DNA of 59,000 nucleotides from CAYQEC01 sp964416425 (GCA_964416425.1 CAYQEC010000013.1:1-59000), one strand, 5' to 3'; shown: positions 50,965 to 59,000, counted from the stretch's first letter. Numbers and translations are program-made. Notes: a model not told the origin generated them from the letters alone.

Positions 50965-51585
50965 TCAGCCCGTCGGTTCGCCGACGCCGCCGCTGCACGC
51001 GGCGCCCGGCTCGGGGGCGTGGCGGTCGCCGTCGAACTCGTTGACGAACTGGTGGAGGCGGGAGTCCCCGGCGTCGGTGAGCTTCAGCCGATACCCCCAG
51101 GCGGTGGCCATCAGCGGCGAGTCCTGCTCCGCCACCGGGCTGACGATGACCTTGCGGAAGTCGCCGGCGATGCCCCGCAGCGTGTCGAGCTGCCCGGCGT
51201 CGATGCCCGGCTGGTAGGTGATCCACACCGCGCCGTGCTCGAGCGAATGCACCGCGTTCTCCTTGGGCACCGCGGCGTCGTAGACACCGCAGTTGAGCCA
51301 CACCGGGTTGTGACTCCCACCGGCAGGGACGACGTCGTCGTAGGCGATCTCACCCTCGACGTGCGCCCGCGAGGCCACGGCCACGGTCTCGGTGCCGTCC
51401 GGGATGCCGACGGCCGGGGTCTGGCCGGGGAGGGCGATGGTGACGACGATGGCCAGCAGGACCACCGCCACCACCCCGATGCCGATCTTGCGGCCCAGGC
51501 CCGATCCGAGGCCGGACGGCCCGGTGCCCGTCGCGCCGCTACGCCTCGTCCTCTTTGGTGTGTTGCCCACGGATCCCCGATCCAC
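50965..51585 (-). CDS. DUF3105 membrane-anchored protein
   Basis: A 206-aa protein with a short cytosolic start, one membrane helix (about 33-53, IGIGVVAVVLLAIVVTIALP) and an outer DUF3105 domain. The hallmarks are GGSHNPVWLNCGVYD and HSLEHGAVWITYQPG, with conserved His residues that could bind metal, and a C-terminal Cys. The family is frequent in actinobacteria and has no known function. A GTG five codons in (VGNTPKRTRR) is an alternative start. Confidence 0.85.
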   Translation of the reverse strand: MDRGSVGNTPKRTRRSGATGTGPSGLGSGLGRKIGIGVVAVVLLAIVVTIALPGQTPAVGIPDGTETVAVASRAHVEGEIAYDDVVPAGGSHNPVWLNCGVYDAAVPKENAVHSLEHGAVWITYQPGIDAGQLDTLRGIAGDFRKVIVSPVAEQDSPLMATAWGYRLKLTDAGDSRLHQFVNEFDGDRHAPEPGAACSGGVGEPTG

Positions 51586-51675
51586 GCTTCCCGGACGGCC
51601 TCCCCGCCGCCGGGGGACGCGCCATGATGGCCGCCGCCAGATCCTTGTCGGGCGAGTGTGTCGGGAATCCGACTC

Positions 51676-51927
51676 TCACCGATCCGGGGTGTCGATGCTC
51701 CCATCCGATTCGGCCTCGGTGGGCACCGGGGATTCGTAGGTGTGGGACGGCAGCGGGGCCGGCACCTCGCGGGGTCGCCACGCCACCACCCATGCGCTGG
51801 GACGCGGCTGGGGGGGCGGGGCGCCACGAGCCTCGGCCTCGTCCCGCAGCACCCGGGTGATGGCGGCGGCGATCGCCGCCGTCTCCGCCTCCCCGGCGCC
51901 GCCCACGATCTCGAACGGTGCGGTCAT
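51676..51927 (-). CDS. AccE/PccE-like small acyl-CoA carboxylase subunit
   Basis: An 83-aa protein: FEIVGGAGEAETAAIAAAIT near the start, then a Pro-rich linker (PPPQPRPS) and a Trp-containing segment AWVVAWRPRE. This layout is that of the epsilon subunit that stabilises actinobacterial acyl-CoA carboxylases (PF13822 type). The match is weak because the family is short and variable. It overlaps the methylmalonyl-CoA epimerase stop as ATGA, which fits a propionyl-CoA carboxylase role; no carboxylase alpha or beta gene is in the window. Confidence 0.55.
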   Translation of the reverse strand: MTAPFEIVGGAGEAETAAIAAAITRVLRDEAEARGAPPPQPRPSAWVVAWRPREVPAPLPSHTYESPVPTEAESDGSIDTPDR

Positions 51928-52331
51928 GAACCCGACTCTACGAGCTCGACCAGGGTGCCGCCGAACGCGGCAGGATGCACGAAGGCAATGCGCGACCCCC
52001 GGCTGCCGGGACGGGGAACCTCGTCCACCAGGCGGGCACCCTCGTCGCGCAGGTGCTGCAGGGCCCCCTCGATGTCGGCCACGGCGAGGGCGATGTGGTG
52101 GAGTCCCTCACCACGGTGCTCCAGGAACCTCCCCACCGGCGTGTCCACGTCGAGCGGTTGCAGGAGCTGGATGAAGGAGCCACCAACGGCGATCATTGCC
52201 TCCTCGACCCCCTGGCTCTCGACCACCTCGCGGGAGAGCGGCTCCGCCCCGTAGAGCCGGCGGTAGGAGGCGAGGGCGGCATCGAGGTCGGCGACCGCGA
52301 TCGCCACGTGGTCGAGGTTGTAGGCGAACAT
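51924..52331 (-). CDS. mce: Methylmalonyl-CoA epimerase (VOC family)
   Basis: A 135-aa VOC-fold protein with two beta-alpha-beta-beta-beta modules. LDHVAIAVADLDAALASYRR and LHHIALAVADIEGALQHLRD are the paired openings that carry the metal His. Glu in IQLLQPL and VELVES completes the metal site. SQGVEEAMIAVG and the ending VHPAAFGGTLVELVE are typical of methylmalonyl-CoA epimerase, which interconverts the R and S forms in propionate degradation. The AccE-like gene follows with ATGA overlap, and a thiolase gene diverges. Confidence 0.88.
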   Translation of the reverse strand: MFAYNLDHVAIAVADLDAALASYRRLYGAEPLSREVVESQGVEEAMIAVGGSFIQLLQPLDVDTPVGRFLEHRGEGLHHIALAVADIEGALQHLRDEGARLVDEVPRPGSRGSRIAFVHPAAFGGTLVELVESGS

Positions 52332-52416
52332 GGCGGGAACGCTAGTGCCCGGCCCGGTCCGCGGCCTCCGCCGGTGGCCGTGGGTAGCATCCGCCGGACC
52401 GGAGGAGGACCCGACC

Positions 52417-53607
52417 GTGCCACCCGTGATCTGCTCCATCGCCCGCACCCCGATCGGCAAGCTCAACGGCGTGTTCGCCGACCTGCCCGCCGTCGACCTG
52501 GGGGCCGCCGTCATCGCCGCCGCCCTGGAACGGGCCGGAGCCGACCCGGCGGGTCTCGACGGGGTGATCTTCGGCCACGTCATCCGGGCCGGGCAGGGCC
52601 AGAACACGGCGCGCCAGGCCGCCCACCGCGCCGGCATCCCGCTGACGGTGCCGGCGGTCACGGTCGACAAGGTCTGCCTCTCGGGCATGACGGCCATCGT
52701 GGCCGCCGCCCGCCGCATCCGGCTCGACGAGGCGTCCCTCCTCGTCGCCGGGGGGATGGAATCCATGACCGGCGCCCCTCACCTTCTCCCCGGGGCCCGC
52801 CGCGGCTACCGGTTCGGCGACGCCGCCCTGGTCGACTCCATGCTGCACGACGGCCTGTGGTGCGCCTTCGACAACTGCAGCATGGGCGAGTCGTCCGACA
52901 CCAAGGGGCGGGAGCTGGGGATCGGCCGCGCCACGCAGGACGCCTGGGCGGTGGAGTCCCATCGCCGGGCCCGGGCCGCCACCGAGACGGGAGGCTTCGA
53001 CGACGAGATCGTGCCGGTGACGGTGCCGGCGCGGCGAGGTGATCCGATGGTGGTGCACCACGACGAGGGCATCCGTCCCGACACCTCGATCGAGGCGATG
53101 GCGGCGCTCCCGCCCGCCTTCGGCGCCGGCGGCACGATCACCGCCGGCAACGCCTCCCAGATCTCCGACGGTGCCGCCGCCCTCGTGGTGGCCTCGGCCG
53201 AGGCCGCCACCGAGGCAGGGCTCCCGGTCCTGGCCGAGATCGTCTCCTCCGCCGAGACCGCCGGGCCCGACGCCACCCTCCACGACCGTCCCGCCGAAGC
53301 GTTGCGCCTCGCCCTCGACCGGGCCGGGCTCACCCCCGGCGACCTGGACCTCGTCGAGATCAACGAGGCGTTTGCTTCGGTCGCCCTCTGGTCGGCGCAC
53401 CTGCTCGAGATCCCGGCGGAGCGGGTCAATGTCAACGGGGGGGCGGTGGCGCTCGGCCACCCGCTCGGGGCCAGCGGCGCCCGCCTCGTCGTCACCCTGG
53501 TCAACGCCCTGCGACGGCGTGGAGGCGGCCTCGGGGCCGCCACCCTGTGCGGCGGCGGTGGGCAGGGAGAGGCTCTCGTGGTGCGGGTGGCGGCGCCGGA
53601 GGCGTGA
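52417..53607 (+). CDS. Acetyl-CoA acetyltransferase (thiolase)
   Basis: A 396-aa thiolase II. The nucleophile is C87 in VDKVCLSGM, and the second active-site region is NGGAVALGHPLGASGARLVV (His) with the acid/base Cys in LCGGGGQGEALVV. The start is a GTG at 52417 after GGAGGAGG; the 29-residue extension from 52330 overlaps the divergent epimerase and is rejected. It condenses two acetyl-CoA or cleaves acetoacetyl-CoA. It diverges from the epimerase, suggesting a small acyl-CoA cluster. Confidence 0.93.
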   Translation: MPPVICSIARTPIGKLNGVFADLPAVDLGAAVIAAALERAGADPAGLDGVIFGHVIRAGQGQNTARQAAHRAGIPLTVPAVTVDKVCLSGMTAIVAAARRIRLDEASLLVAGGMESMTGAPHLLPGARRGYRFGDAALVDSMLHDGLWCAFDNCSMGESSDTKGRELGIGRATQDAWAVESHRRARAATETGGFDDEIVPVTVPARRGDPMVVHHDEGIRPDTSIEAMAALPPAFGAGGTITAGNASQISDGAAALVVASAEAATEAGLPVLAEIVSSAETAGPDATLHDRPAEALRLALDRAGLTPGDLDLVEINEAFASVALWSAHLLEIPAERVNVNGGAVALGHPLGASGARLVVTLVNALRRRGGGLGAATLCGGGGQGEALVVRVAAPEA

Positions 53608-53638
53608 CGAGCCGCCGGCGGCTCGGCGGGATCCGGTC

Positions 53639-54748
53639 TCAGGCCCGGCCCCGGGCGACCGCCTCCTCGAGCAAGGCGTCGTAGCGGGGCGCCACCACCG
53701 ACCAGTCGATCTCCCCCATCACCGGGCGCAGCCCGTCGGCGATCGCCTGTGCCTCGTCCCGGTTCTGCAGCGCCCAGGTGACGAGGTCGACCAGCTCCTC
53801 CTCCCCGTGGTAGAGGCAGTGGCGGTGCACCTCGACCGGCAACCGCTCCGGGTACACCAGGCGGTTGGGCAGCACCGGGAACGCCCCGGCGTAGATCGCC
53901 TCGGTGACGGCGATCCCGAAGTACTCCTGGTTGGCGGTGGACACCACGATGTCGCTCGACATCAGGAAACGGTCGTAGACGTCGTCGGAGGCATACCCGT
54001 AGTGCACCAGCCGGTCCCCCAGCCGGCGCTGCAGCCGTTCGAAGGTCGGCGGGTTGGAGACGAACTGCTCGCCGGCGATGACCAGCTCGAAGTCGATCCC
54101 GCGCTCCTGGAGACGGCTCATGGCCCGGGCGAAGCTGGTGGGGCCCTTGTCGTACTCCCAGCGCTGGTTCCACACGATGCGGGGCACCGGGCCCCGCGAC
54201 CTCTCGAGGGAATCGAAGCGGCGTAGGTCGACGCCCACCGGTACCACCCGGGTGCGCCGCCGGACCCCGGGGATGAAGTCCTCGTGGTCGTGGTCGGGGA
54301 ATTGGCGGAGGAACCGGGACAGCTCCCCGAACCAGTCGTCACGGTGGAACTCGGAGTTGAAGAGGACCAGGTCGGCGGCCAGCATCGAGAGCCAGTTGAC
54401 CATGGCATAGGTCTGGTCCGGCTTGTCCTGCGAGGAGAGCGGGTAGCTGAGCTGGTTCTCGTGCATGAAGAGCACCACGGTGGCCTCGCCGAGATCCCGG
54501 TACGCCAGCCCGAGCAGGGCGGGGAGGTTCAGCATGCTGGTCCCCAGCACCACGTCCACCGGACCGTTGCGGGCAATCTCGGCGTGGAGCTCGGTCGCCA
54601 GGGTGGCGGCGCCCCCCTGCATCCGCCACTTCCAGAAGCGCGCCTCGTGGGTGAGCAGCACGATCTCGTGGTTCGAGAACCGCTGGTAGCCCTCGGCCCA
54701 GGCCCGGTGCGACCCGGCGAAGTAGGGCTCGATGACGACGATTCTCAT
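53639..54748 (-). CDS. QTMAN/GTDC1-like glycosyltransferase (DUF3524 N-terminus)
   Basis: A 369-aa GT4-type glycosyltransferase. The N-terminus MRIVVIEPYFAGSHRAWAEG and the segments EARFWKWRMQGGAATLA and MHENQLSYPL are the DUF3524 domain specific to the tRNA-queuosine mannosyltransferase (QTMAN) family. The C-terminal Rossmann domain has NQRWEYDKGP and the donor-binding SSDIVVSTANQEYFGIAVTE. The human enzyme puts mannose on queuosine of tRNA-Asp. Bacterial members are not well characterised, so the acceptor here could be queuosine or something else. The ATG at 54748 lies 42 nt after recR, so it may share the ybaB-recR transcript. Confidence 0.8.
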   Translation of the reverse strand: MRIVVIEPYFAGSHRAWAEGYQRFSNHEIVLLTHEARFWKWRMQGGAATLATELHAEIARNGPVDVVLGTSMLNLPALLGLAYRDLGEATVVLFMHENQLSYPLSSQDKPDQTYAMVNWLSMLAADLVLFNSEFHRDDWFGELSRFLRQFPDHDHEDFIPGVRRRTRVVPVGVDLRRFDSLERSRGPVPRIVWNQRWEYDKGPTSFARAMSRLQERGIDFELVIAGEQFVSNPPTFERLQRRLGDRLVHYGYASDDVYDRFLMSSDIVVSTANQEYFGIAVTEAIYAGAFPVLPNRLVYPERLPVEVHRHCLYHGEEELVDLVTWALQNRDEAQAIADGLRPVMGEIDWSVVAPRYDALLEEAVARGRA

Positions 54749-54789
54749 GCCGCCTCCGATCGCGCCGCCTCGGGTCGCGCCACCACCGT

Positions 54790-55383
54790 TCACAGCTCCT
54801 TGCGCCCGACGAGGGCGCGCCCGAGGGTGATCTCGTCGGCGTAGTCGAGGTCGCCGCCGACCGGCAGGCCGCTGGCGAGCCGGCTCACCGTGACCCCGAG
54901 CGGTTTGAGCAGCCTGGCGAGGTAGAGGGCGGTGGTGTCACCCTCGACGGTGGGGTTGGTGGCGGCGATGACCTCGCGGATCCCCTCCGTCTCGACCCGG
55001 CTCGCCAGCTCCTTCATGCGGAGCTGCTCGGGCCCGATGCCCTCGATCGGCGAGATGGCGCCACCGAGGACGTGGTAGCGGCCCGAGAACTCCCGGGTAC
55101 GTTCCAGCACCGAGATGTCCTGGGCCCGCTCCACGACGCAGAGCAAGGTCGGGTCACGGCGGGCGTCGCGGCAGATCGAGCACAGCTCCTCGCCGGTGAT
55201 GTTGAAGCACTGGGAGCAGAGCCGCACCTGGCGGCGCAGTTCCACGATGGCGTTGCCGAGCCGGAGAGCGTCGGCCTCCTCGACGTGGAGCAGGTGGAAG
55301 GCGAGGCGCTGGGCGCTCTTGCGCCCGATCCCGGGAAGGCGGGCGAGCTCGTCGATGAGCCGTTGCACCGGCGGCTCGAACAT
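54790..55383 (-). CDS. recR: Recombination mediator RecR
   Basis: A 197-aa RecR, the partner of RecF/RecO in loading RecA at gaps. It begins with a helix-hairpin-helix region (LARLPGIGRKSAQRLAFHLL), then the zinc finger C56-x2-C59-x8-C68-x2-C71 and a Toprim domain (LCVVERAQDISVLERT, then ATNPTVEGDTTALYLA). The length matches the family. The ATG at 55383 overlaps the ybaB stop as TGATG, the usual ybaB-recR coupling. Confidence 0.96.
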   Translation of the reverse strand: MFEPPVQRLIDELARLPGIGRKSAQRLAFHLLHVEEADALRLGNAIVELRRQVRLCSQCFNITGEELCSICRDARRDPTLLCVVERAQDISVLERTREFSGRYHVLGGAISPIEGIGPEQLRMKELASRVETEGIREVIAATNPTVEGDTTALYLARLLKPLGVTVSRLASGLPVGGDLDYADEITLGRALVGRKEL

Positions 55384-55697
55384 CAGCCGAGCAGGCCCCC
55401 GAGCCCGAGGCCGCCCATCGCCTGCCCGGCATCGGCGCCGGCGGCCTGGAGCGCCTGGTTGACGGCCGCCACCACCAGGTCACCGGCCATCTCGGGATCG
55501 TCCGGATCGAGCACCGCCGGGTCGAACTCCACCGAGAGCAGCTCTCCCGACCCCCGCACGACGGCGGCGACGGCCCCTCCCCCCGCGGTCCCGCGGTAGG
55601 TCTTGTCGGCGAGCTGCTGCTGCGCCTGCGACAGTTGCTCCTGCATCTTCTGCGCCTGCTCCATGAGCTGGCGCATGTCCTTCGGCATGCGTCCCAT
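55383..55697 (-). CDS. YbaB/EbfC nucleoid-associated protein
   Basis: A 104-aa protein of the YbaB/EbfC family: an N-terminal coiled helix (MRQLMEQAQKMQEQLSQAQQ), a beta segment VRGSGELLSVEFDPAVLDPD, and a C-terminal helix VVAAVNQALQAAGADAG. The family binds DNA as a dimer and is nearly always placed between dnaX and recR, as here. The Gly-rich end is common in actinobacterial members. Confidence 0.95.
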   Translation of the reverse strand: MGRMPKDMRQLMEQAQKMQEQLSQAQQQLADKTYRGTAGGGAVAAVVRGSGELLSVEFDPAVLDPDDPEMAGDLVVAAVNQALQAAGADAGQAMGGLGLGGLLG

Positions 55698-55758
55698 GCG
55701 GGTCAGCGTAGCGGCTCCGGGACCTGATTCCGGGACGCCGACGACCGGACCGGTAACG

Positions 55759-55781
55759 GGCCCCCGGCCGTCGCGGGGGCC
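55759..55781 (-). terminator. Hairpin between dnaX and ybaB
   Basis: GGCCCCCG (55759-55766) and CGGGGGCC (55774-55781) form an 8-bp GC stem with a 7-nt loop, in the 114-nt gap after the dnaX stop. There is no U-tract, so it may be an attenuator or processing site and not a full terminator. Confidence 0.4.
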
Positions 55782-55811
55782 GGCGAGGGCGGCCGCCGTC
55801 TCCCGTGAGGG

Positions 55812-57608
55812 CTAGTCGGAGACGACCTCGCCTCCGAGGATGTCCGCCACCAGGTCGGCCGGGTCGGCGATGTCATCGCCCTCTTCCAGCAGATCGTCCT
55901 TGTCGGGCGCCCGCGACGGGGCCTCGGGCCGCAGAACGCCATCGGACGGAGCGGCGGCCCGGAAGGTGACGCGGACCGCGCCCCCGAGCAGCTCGCGTCC
56001 CAGCGCCTCCATCATGCCGATCAGCTCCCGATCGGCGCTGAGCTGCTCCAAGTGGAACTGGGACTCCAGCTCCAGGGCGACGGTGCCGTCCACCACCTCG
56101 ACGGGGACCGCTTCCTTGAGGAGAGCGTGGCGCCGCGGGCCCCCCTCGTCCCGCACCCGGGCGGTGAGGGCCGGCCAGGCGGACTCGAACGTCTCGAGAT
56201 CGAGGGCGGTGAACGGCTCGGAGGGCTGCTCCGGCGGCGGGGCGGCCGGAGGCGCCGCGGCAGGGGAGGCATCCGGGAAGGGAGCGGTGGCATCCGGCGG
56301 CTCGGCTTCGTCCGCCGGCGCGGGATCGTGGCGGGGCGGAGCCTCCGGGACCTCGTCGGGGACGGGCGCGGCGGCAGGGGCAGGGGTAGGAACAGGAGCA
56401 GGTGCGACGGGCGCCACCTCGGACGGTGGGGCCGGCGGCGCCGTGGTCGAGAAATGCCGCATCTGCCGTTCCATCCGGTCGACCCGCGCCACCACCGAGG
56501 CAGCGTCGAGGGCGGTCTCGGGCCGGGTGAGGCGGATCAGCGCCAGCTCCACCACCAGCCGTTCCTCCCTCCCTTGCCGCAGCTGCAGCAATGCTTCCGA
56601 GAGATGGTCGATGGTGCGCAGCACGTCGGCGGCCTCGAAGGCGGTGGCATGGCGGCGCCATTCCTCCAGCGTGTCGAGCGGCTCGTCCACCACCTCCTCG
56701 AGGTTGGGAGCGTATTGGGCGAGGAAGACGCCGCGGAAGAACCCGAGCGCCTCGCCGACGAAGCGGCGCAGGTCGGCGCCCTGGGCGGCGAGCTCGGCGA
56801 CGAGCGTCAGGGCCCCGGGGGCGTCGTGCTCCCGGATGGCGGTGGCGAGGGTGGCGAAAGCCTCGGTGTCTGCGAGCCCGAGGGCCCGGGCCACGAGGTC
56901 CGCTTCGACGTTGCCGCCTCCGAGCGCCGCTACCTGCTCCAGCAGGCTGAGGGCGTCCCGCACCGAACCCCGGGCGTGGGTCGCCACCATCGTCAGGCCT
57001 CCGGGACGGGCCTCGAACCCCTCCCGGGCGCTGATGGTCGCCAGGTGTTCGACCAGGATCTCCACCGGAACCGGATGGAAGTCGAAACGCTGGCTGCGGC
57101 TCCGGATGGTGTCCAGCAGCTTGTAGGGCTCGGTGGTCGCCAACACGAAGATGACGTGCTCCGGCGGCTCCTCGAGGGTCTTGAGCAGGGCATTGCCCGC
57201 CGCCCGGGACAGCATGTGCGCCTCGTCGAGGATGTAGACCTTGTGGGCTCCCCCGGCGATGGCGACGGTGCCGACGTTGACCCGGATCTCCCGGATGTCC
57301 TCGACCTTGTTGTGGGAGGCGGCGTCGAGCTCGATCACGTCGAGCGAGGTGCCCTCGGTGATGCCGATGCAGGAGAGGCAGGCGTTGCAGGGCTCGCCGG
57401 AATCGAGGCGATCGGTGCAGTTGAGGGCCTTGGCGAGCAGGCGGGCCGTGGTCGTCTTCCCGGTTCCGCGGGGTCCGGCGAACAGGTAGGCGTGGGCGAT
57501 CTTGCCCTCCACCACCTCCCGGGAGATGGTGGTGGTCACGTGGTCCTGCCCGATCACCTCGTCGAACCGCTGCGGCCGATACTTGCGGTAGAGCGCCTGG
57601 TAGTCCAT
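55812..57608 (-). CDS. dnaX: DNA polymerase III subunit tau/gamma
   Basis: A 598-aa clamp-loader subunit starting MDYQALYRKYRPQRFDEVIG. The AAA+ part has Walker A GPRGTGKT (45-52), the zinc site C64, C74, C77, C80, Walker B VYILDEAHML, and the sensor 1 region LATTEPYKLL. After about residue 400 comes a long Pro/Ala-rich linker (APAAAPVPDEVPEAPPRHD) and a C-terminal tau-like domain (FESAWPALTARVRDEGG), so the full tau form is made. I see no slippery sequence for a programmed frameshift. The ATG at 57608 precedes the conserved start; the longer frame upstream is a shadow. Confidence 0.96.
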   Translation of the reverse strand: MDYQALYRKYRPQRFDEVIGQDHVTTTISREVVEGKIAHAYLFAGPRGTGKTTTARLLAKALNCTDRLDSGEPCNACLSCIGITEGTSLDVIELDAASHNKVEDIREIRVNVGTVAIAGGAHKVYILDEAHMLSRAAGNALLKTLEEPPEHVIFVLATTEPYKLLDTIRSRSQRFDFHPVPVEILVEHLATISAREGFEARPGGLTMVATHARGSVRDALSLLEQVAALGGGNVEADLVARALGLADTEAFATLATAIREHDAPGALTLVAELAAQGADLRRFVGEALGFFRGVFLAQYAPNLEEVVDEPLDTLEEWRRHATAFEAADVLRTIDHLSEALLQLRQGREERLVVELALIRLTRPETALDAASVVARVDRMERQMRHFSTTAPPAPPSEVAPVAPAPVPTPAPAAAPVPDEVPEAPPRHDPAPADEAEPPDATAPFPDASPAAAPPAAPPPEQPSEPFTALDLETFESAWPALTARVRDEGGPRRHALLKEAVPVEVVDGTVALELESQFHLEQLSADRELIGMMEALGRELLGGAVRVTFRAAAPSDGVLRPEAPSRAPDKDDLLEEGDDIADPADLVADILGGEVVSD

Positions 57609-57680
57609 CGCGTGCGATGGTAGGCGACGGGGCCGACTCGGTGACACGAGGCCCCTCCGCCGGTAGGATATGCTCGCGCC

Positions 57681-58523
57681 GTGCCGAGTCGGACCACTCC
57701 GCTTCGGGGACGGCGCAGAACGGCCTCGGTCCTCATCGCCGCTCTCCTCCTCCTCGTCGTCGCCGCCCCGATGGCGGCGGCCACCACCCCGACGGCGGCG
57801 TCCCCACCCGTACCCGACGGGTTCCACGCCCCCTTCCCGCTCCTCCCCGCCCATCTCGTCCCCGACCGCTGCATCCCCTCTCGCAGGTACGCCTGCCCGC
57901 TCGGACCGTTCCGCTACCTGGGACCGATGGCGGAACCTGCGGTCGCCGGCGAGGAGCCGATCCCGTCCTGCCGCCTCGACGCCGCCGATCTCCCCGAGGG
58001 CACGATCGGTTACGTCCCCGGATCAGGCGCGGTGGCCGGGACCGGCCCGTTGCTCCGCTACCGGGTCGGGGTCGAGGCCGGGCTCGCCCTCGACGCGGCG
58101 TGCTTCGCCGCCGCGGTGGAGGGCGTCCTCGGCGACGGGCGGGGGTGGATCGGCACGGGCGAGGTCGCCTTCCGGCGGGTCGACACCGAGCCGGCCGACT
58201 TCGTGATCGTGCTGGCCTCCCCCGCCACCACCGATCGTCTCTGTGCCCCGCTGCAGACCAACGGCCGCTACTCGTGCCGCAACGGCAACCTCGTCGTCCT
58301 CAACGCCCGGCGTTGGGAGGAGGGAGCCGACGCCTTCGGGACCGATGTCGACGGCTACCGGCGCTACATGGTCAACCACGAGGTCGGGCACCGCCTCGGC
58401 CGCCACCACCTCTCCTGCCCGGCCTCCGGCGAGCCGGCACCGGTGATGATGCCGCAGACCAAGGGGGTGGGCGGCTGCACCCCCAACCCGTGGCCGACCC
58501 CCGACGAACTCACCGGCCGCTGA
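57681..58523 (+). CDS. DUF3152 secreted metzincin-like protein
   Basis: A 280-aa exported protein starting at a GTG. A signal peptide (ASVLIAALLLLVVAAPMAAA) is followed by a region with several cysteines, then the DUF3152 domain. The zinc motif HEVGHRLGRHH (233-243) is an exact HExxHxxGxxH metzincin signature, followed by APVMMPQTKGVGGC with the Met-turn-like MM. Eight or so cysteines suggest disulfides outside the cell. DUF3152 proteins are widespread in actinobacteria, with protease activity predicted but not shown to my knowledge. It diverges from dnaX. The next gene encodes a chagasin-like inhibitor. Confidence 0.88.
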   Translation: MPSRTTPLRGRRRTASVLIAALLLLVVAAPMAAATTPTAASPPVPDGFHAPFPLLPAHLVPDRCIPSRRYACPLGPFRYLGPMAEPAVAGEEPIPSCRLDAADLPEGTIGYVPGSGAVAGTGPLLRYRVGVEAGLALDAACFAAAVEGVLGDGRGWIGTGEVAFRRVDTEPADFVIVLASPATTDRLCAPLQTNGRYSCRNGNLVVLNARRWEEGADAFGTDVDGYRRYMVNHEVGHRLGRHHLSCPASGEPAPVMMPQTKGVGGCTPNPWPTPDELTGR

Positions 58524-58622
58524 GCGACCGCGGGACCGGATTCACCGGCTGGCAGGAACTCTCCACCCCGGAATCTCCGTCTCATCGCGAGAGACCGAAA
58601 CCCTTTGAGACAAGGAGGAAAC

Positions 58623-59000
58623 ATGCGTTCCGCCATCGCCCTGATGGTCCTGCTCGTCTGCTCGAGCGCATGTGGAAACGCCGCCCCCGCCCCCGCCGCC
58701 AACGGCGGCGGTCCGGCCGGCGACGAGACCTACGTCCTGACCGCAGCCGACGCCGGCCTCGACCTCGAGGTCGCGGTGGGCGACACGATCGAAGTGACGC
58801 TGGAAGGCAACCCGAGCACCGGGTACGGCTGGGAGGTCGAGAGCGTCGACGCCGCCGTACTGGAGATGGTCGGCGAGCCGGAGTTCGTGTCCGCCGCCGC
58901 GGCCGACCTGGTGGGAGCCGCCGGCACCTTCACCTTCACCTTCACCGCCGCCGCCGGCGGGAAGACCGACCTGGTGCTGGTGTACCGTCGCCCCTGGGAG
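58623..59000 (+). CDS. Chagasin-like protease inhibitor lipoprotein (cut by the window end)
   Basis: At least 126 codons, open to the window edge. A short signal peptide ends in a lipobox SSAC (C17). The mature part carries the chagasin (inhibitor I42) loops: GNPSTGYGW (62-70) for the NPTTGF loop and YRRPWE (121-126) for the RPW loop. A Gly-rich AAAGGKTD stands near the middle. Chagasin proteins block papain-type cysteine proteases with these loops. AAGGAGGAAAC is a strong ribosome site before the ATG at 58623. It sits 100 nt after the DUF3152 gene on the same strand. Confidence 0.85.
   Translation, partial: MRSAIALMVLLVCSSACGNAAPAPAANGGGPAGDETYVLTAADAGLDLEVAVGDTIEVTLEGNPSTGYGWEVESVDAAVLEMVGEPEFVSAAAADLVGAAGTFTFTFTAAAGGKTDLVLVYRRPWE

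Noticed and set aside
55812..57608. A programmed frameshift in dnaX making a gamma form
   Set aside because: No A-rich slippery heptamer was found, and one continuous frame gives the full tau protein.
1..59000. CRISPR arrays, insertion sequences or prophage genes
   Set aside because: No regularly spaced direct repeats, transposase motifs, terminal inverted repeats around genes, or phage structural genes were seen.

Overview
The window is high-GC bacterial DNA, almost certainly from an actinobacterium. The marker genes are a four-cysteine WhiB protein, a DUF3152 secreted protein, a DUF3105 protein, a GlnR-like orphan regulator and an AccE/PccE-like small protein. An S-layer-homology protein and a GSII-type glutamine synthetase would suit a deep lineage such as Acidimicrobiia, but the sequence alone does not settle the class. 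Genes are dense, often overlap by GTGA, ATGA or TGATG, and GTG or TTG starts are common.

Layout. 1-4.6 kb is an eroding accessory strip: a frameshifted membrane protein, an HNH-type protein, the wreck of an ABC-2 exporter, and a Fic AMP-transferase gene that looks intact. 4.6-13.4 kb holds a nitronate-monooxygenase-like protein, an ROK sugar kinase, a fused alpha/beta 2-oxoacid dehydrogenase E1, an unusual sigma-factor-like/transmembrane/beta-propeller protein and a GNAT acetyltransferase. 13.4-17.2 kb is a glycolate oxidase operon (glcDEF). 17.2-24.5 kb has an Nfu-N protein, a RarD-like transporter, MoaA (one radical-SAM cysteine replaced by Arg), a folate cluster (pteridine-reductase-like SDR, folB, fused folK-folE) and an S-layer-homology protein. 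24.5-27.7 kb is a nitrogen-assimilation locus: GSII diverging from GSI, with a GlnR-like regulator behind GSI.

27.7-37.1 kb carries DUF4389 and DUF2079 membrane proteins, an aldehyde dehydrogenase, RidA, an A-type Fe-S carrier, the Mrp ATPase, and a coupled run fxsA-Nudix-MBL-M23. At 37.16-37.65 kb the 5' end of selA is joined to the 3' end of selB, a scar of lost selenocysteine machinery, abutting whiB. 37.9-41.1 kb has an NfeD-like protein without its catalytic Ser, a lone receiver, a CNNM/CorC protein and tRNA-Pro(CGG). 41.1-45.3 kb is mainly an osmoprotectant ABC importer. 45.3-51.6 kb holds asd-lysC, a cyclophilin lipoprotein, a PHP phosphoesterase and a histidine kinase. 51.6-53.6 kb has acyl-CoA genes (AccE-like, methylmalonyl-CoA epimerase, thiolase). 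53.6-57.6 kb is dnaX-ybaB-recR followed by a QTMAN-family glycosyltransferase. The window ends with a metzincin-like secreted protein and a chagasin-like inhibitor lipoprotein cut by the edge.

Most genes are ordinary housekeeping. The signals worth a second look are the altered MoaA, the selA/selB deletion scar, the sigma-like/propeller fusion, the bacterial QTMAN homologue, the folK-folE fusion and the atypical nitrogen regulator. No CRISPR array, intact insertion sequence or prophage was seen.
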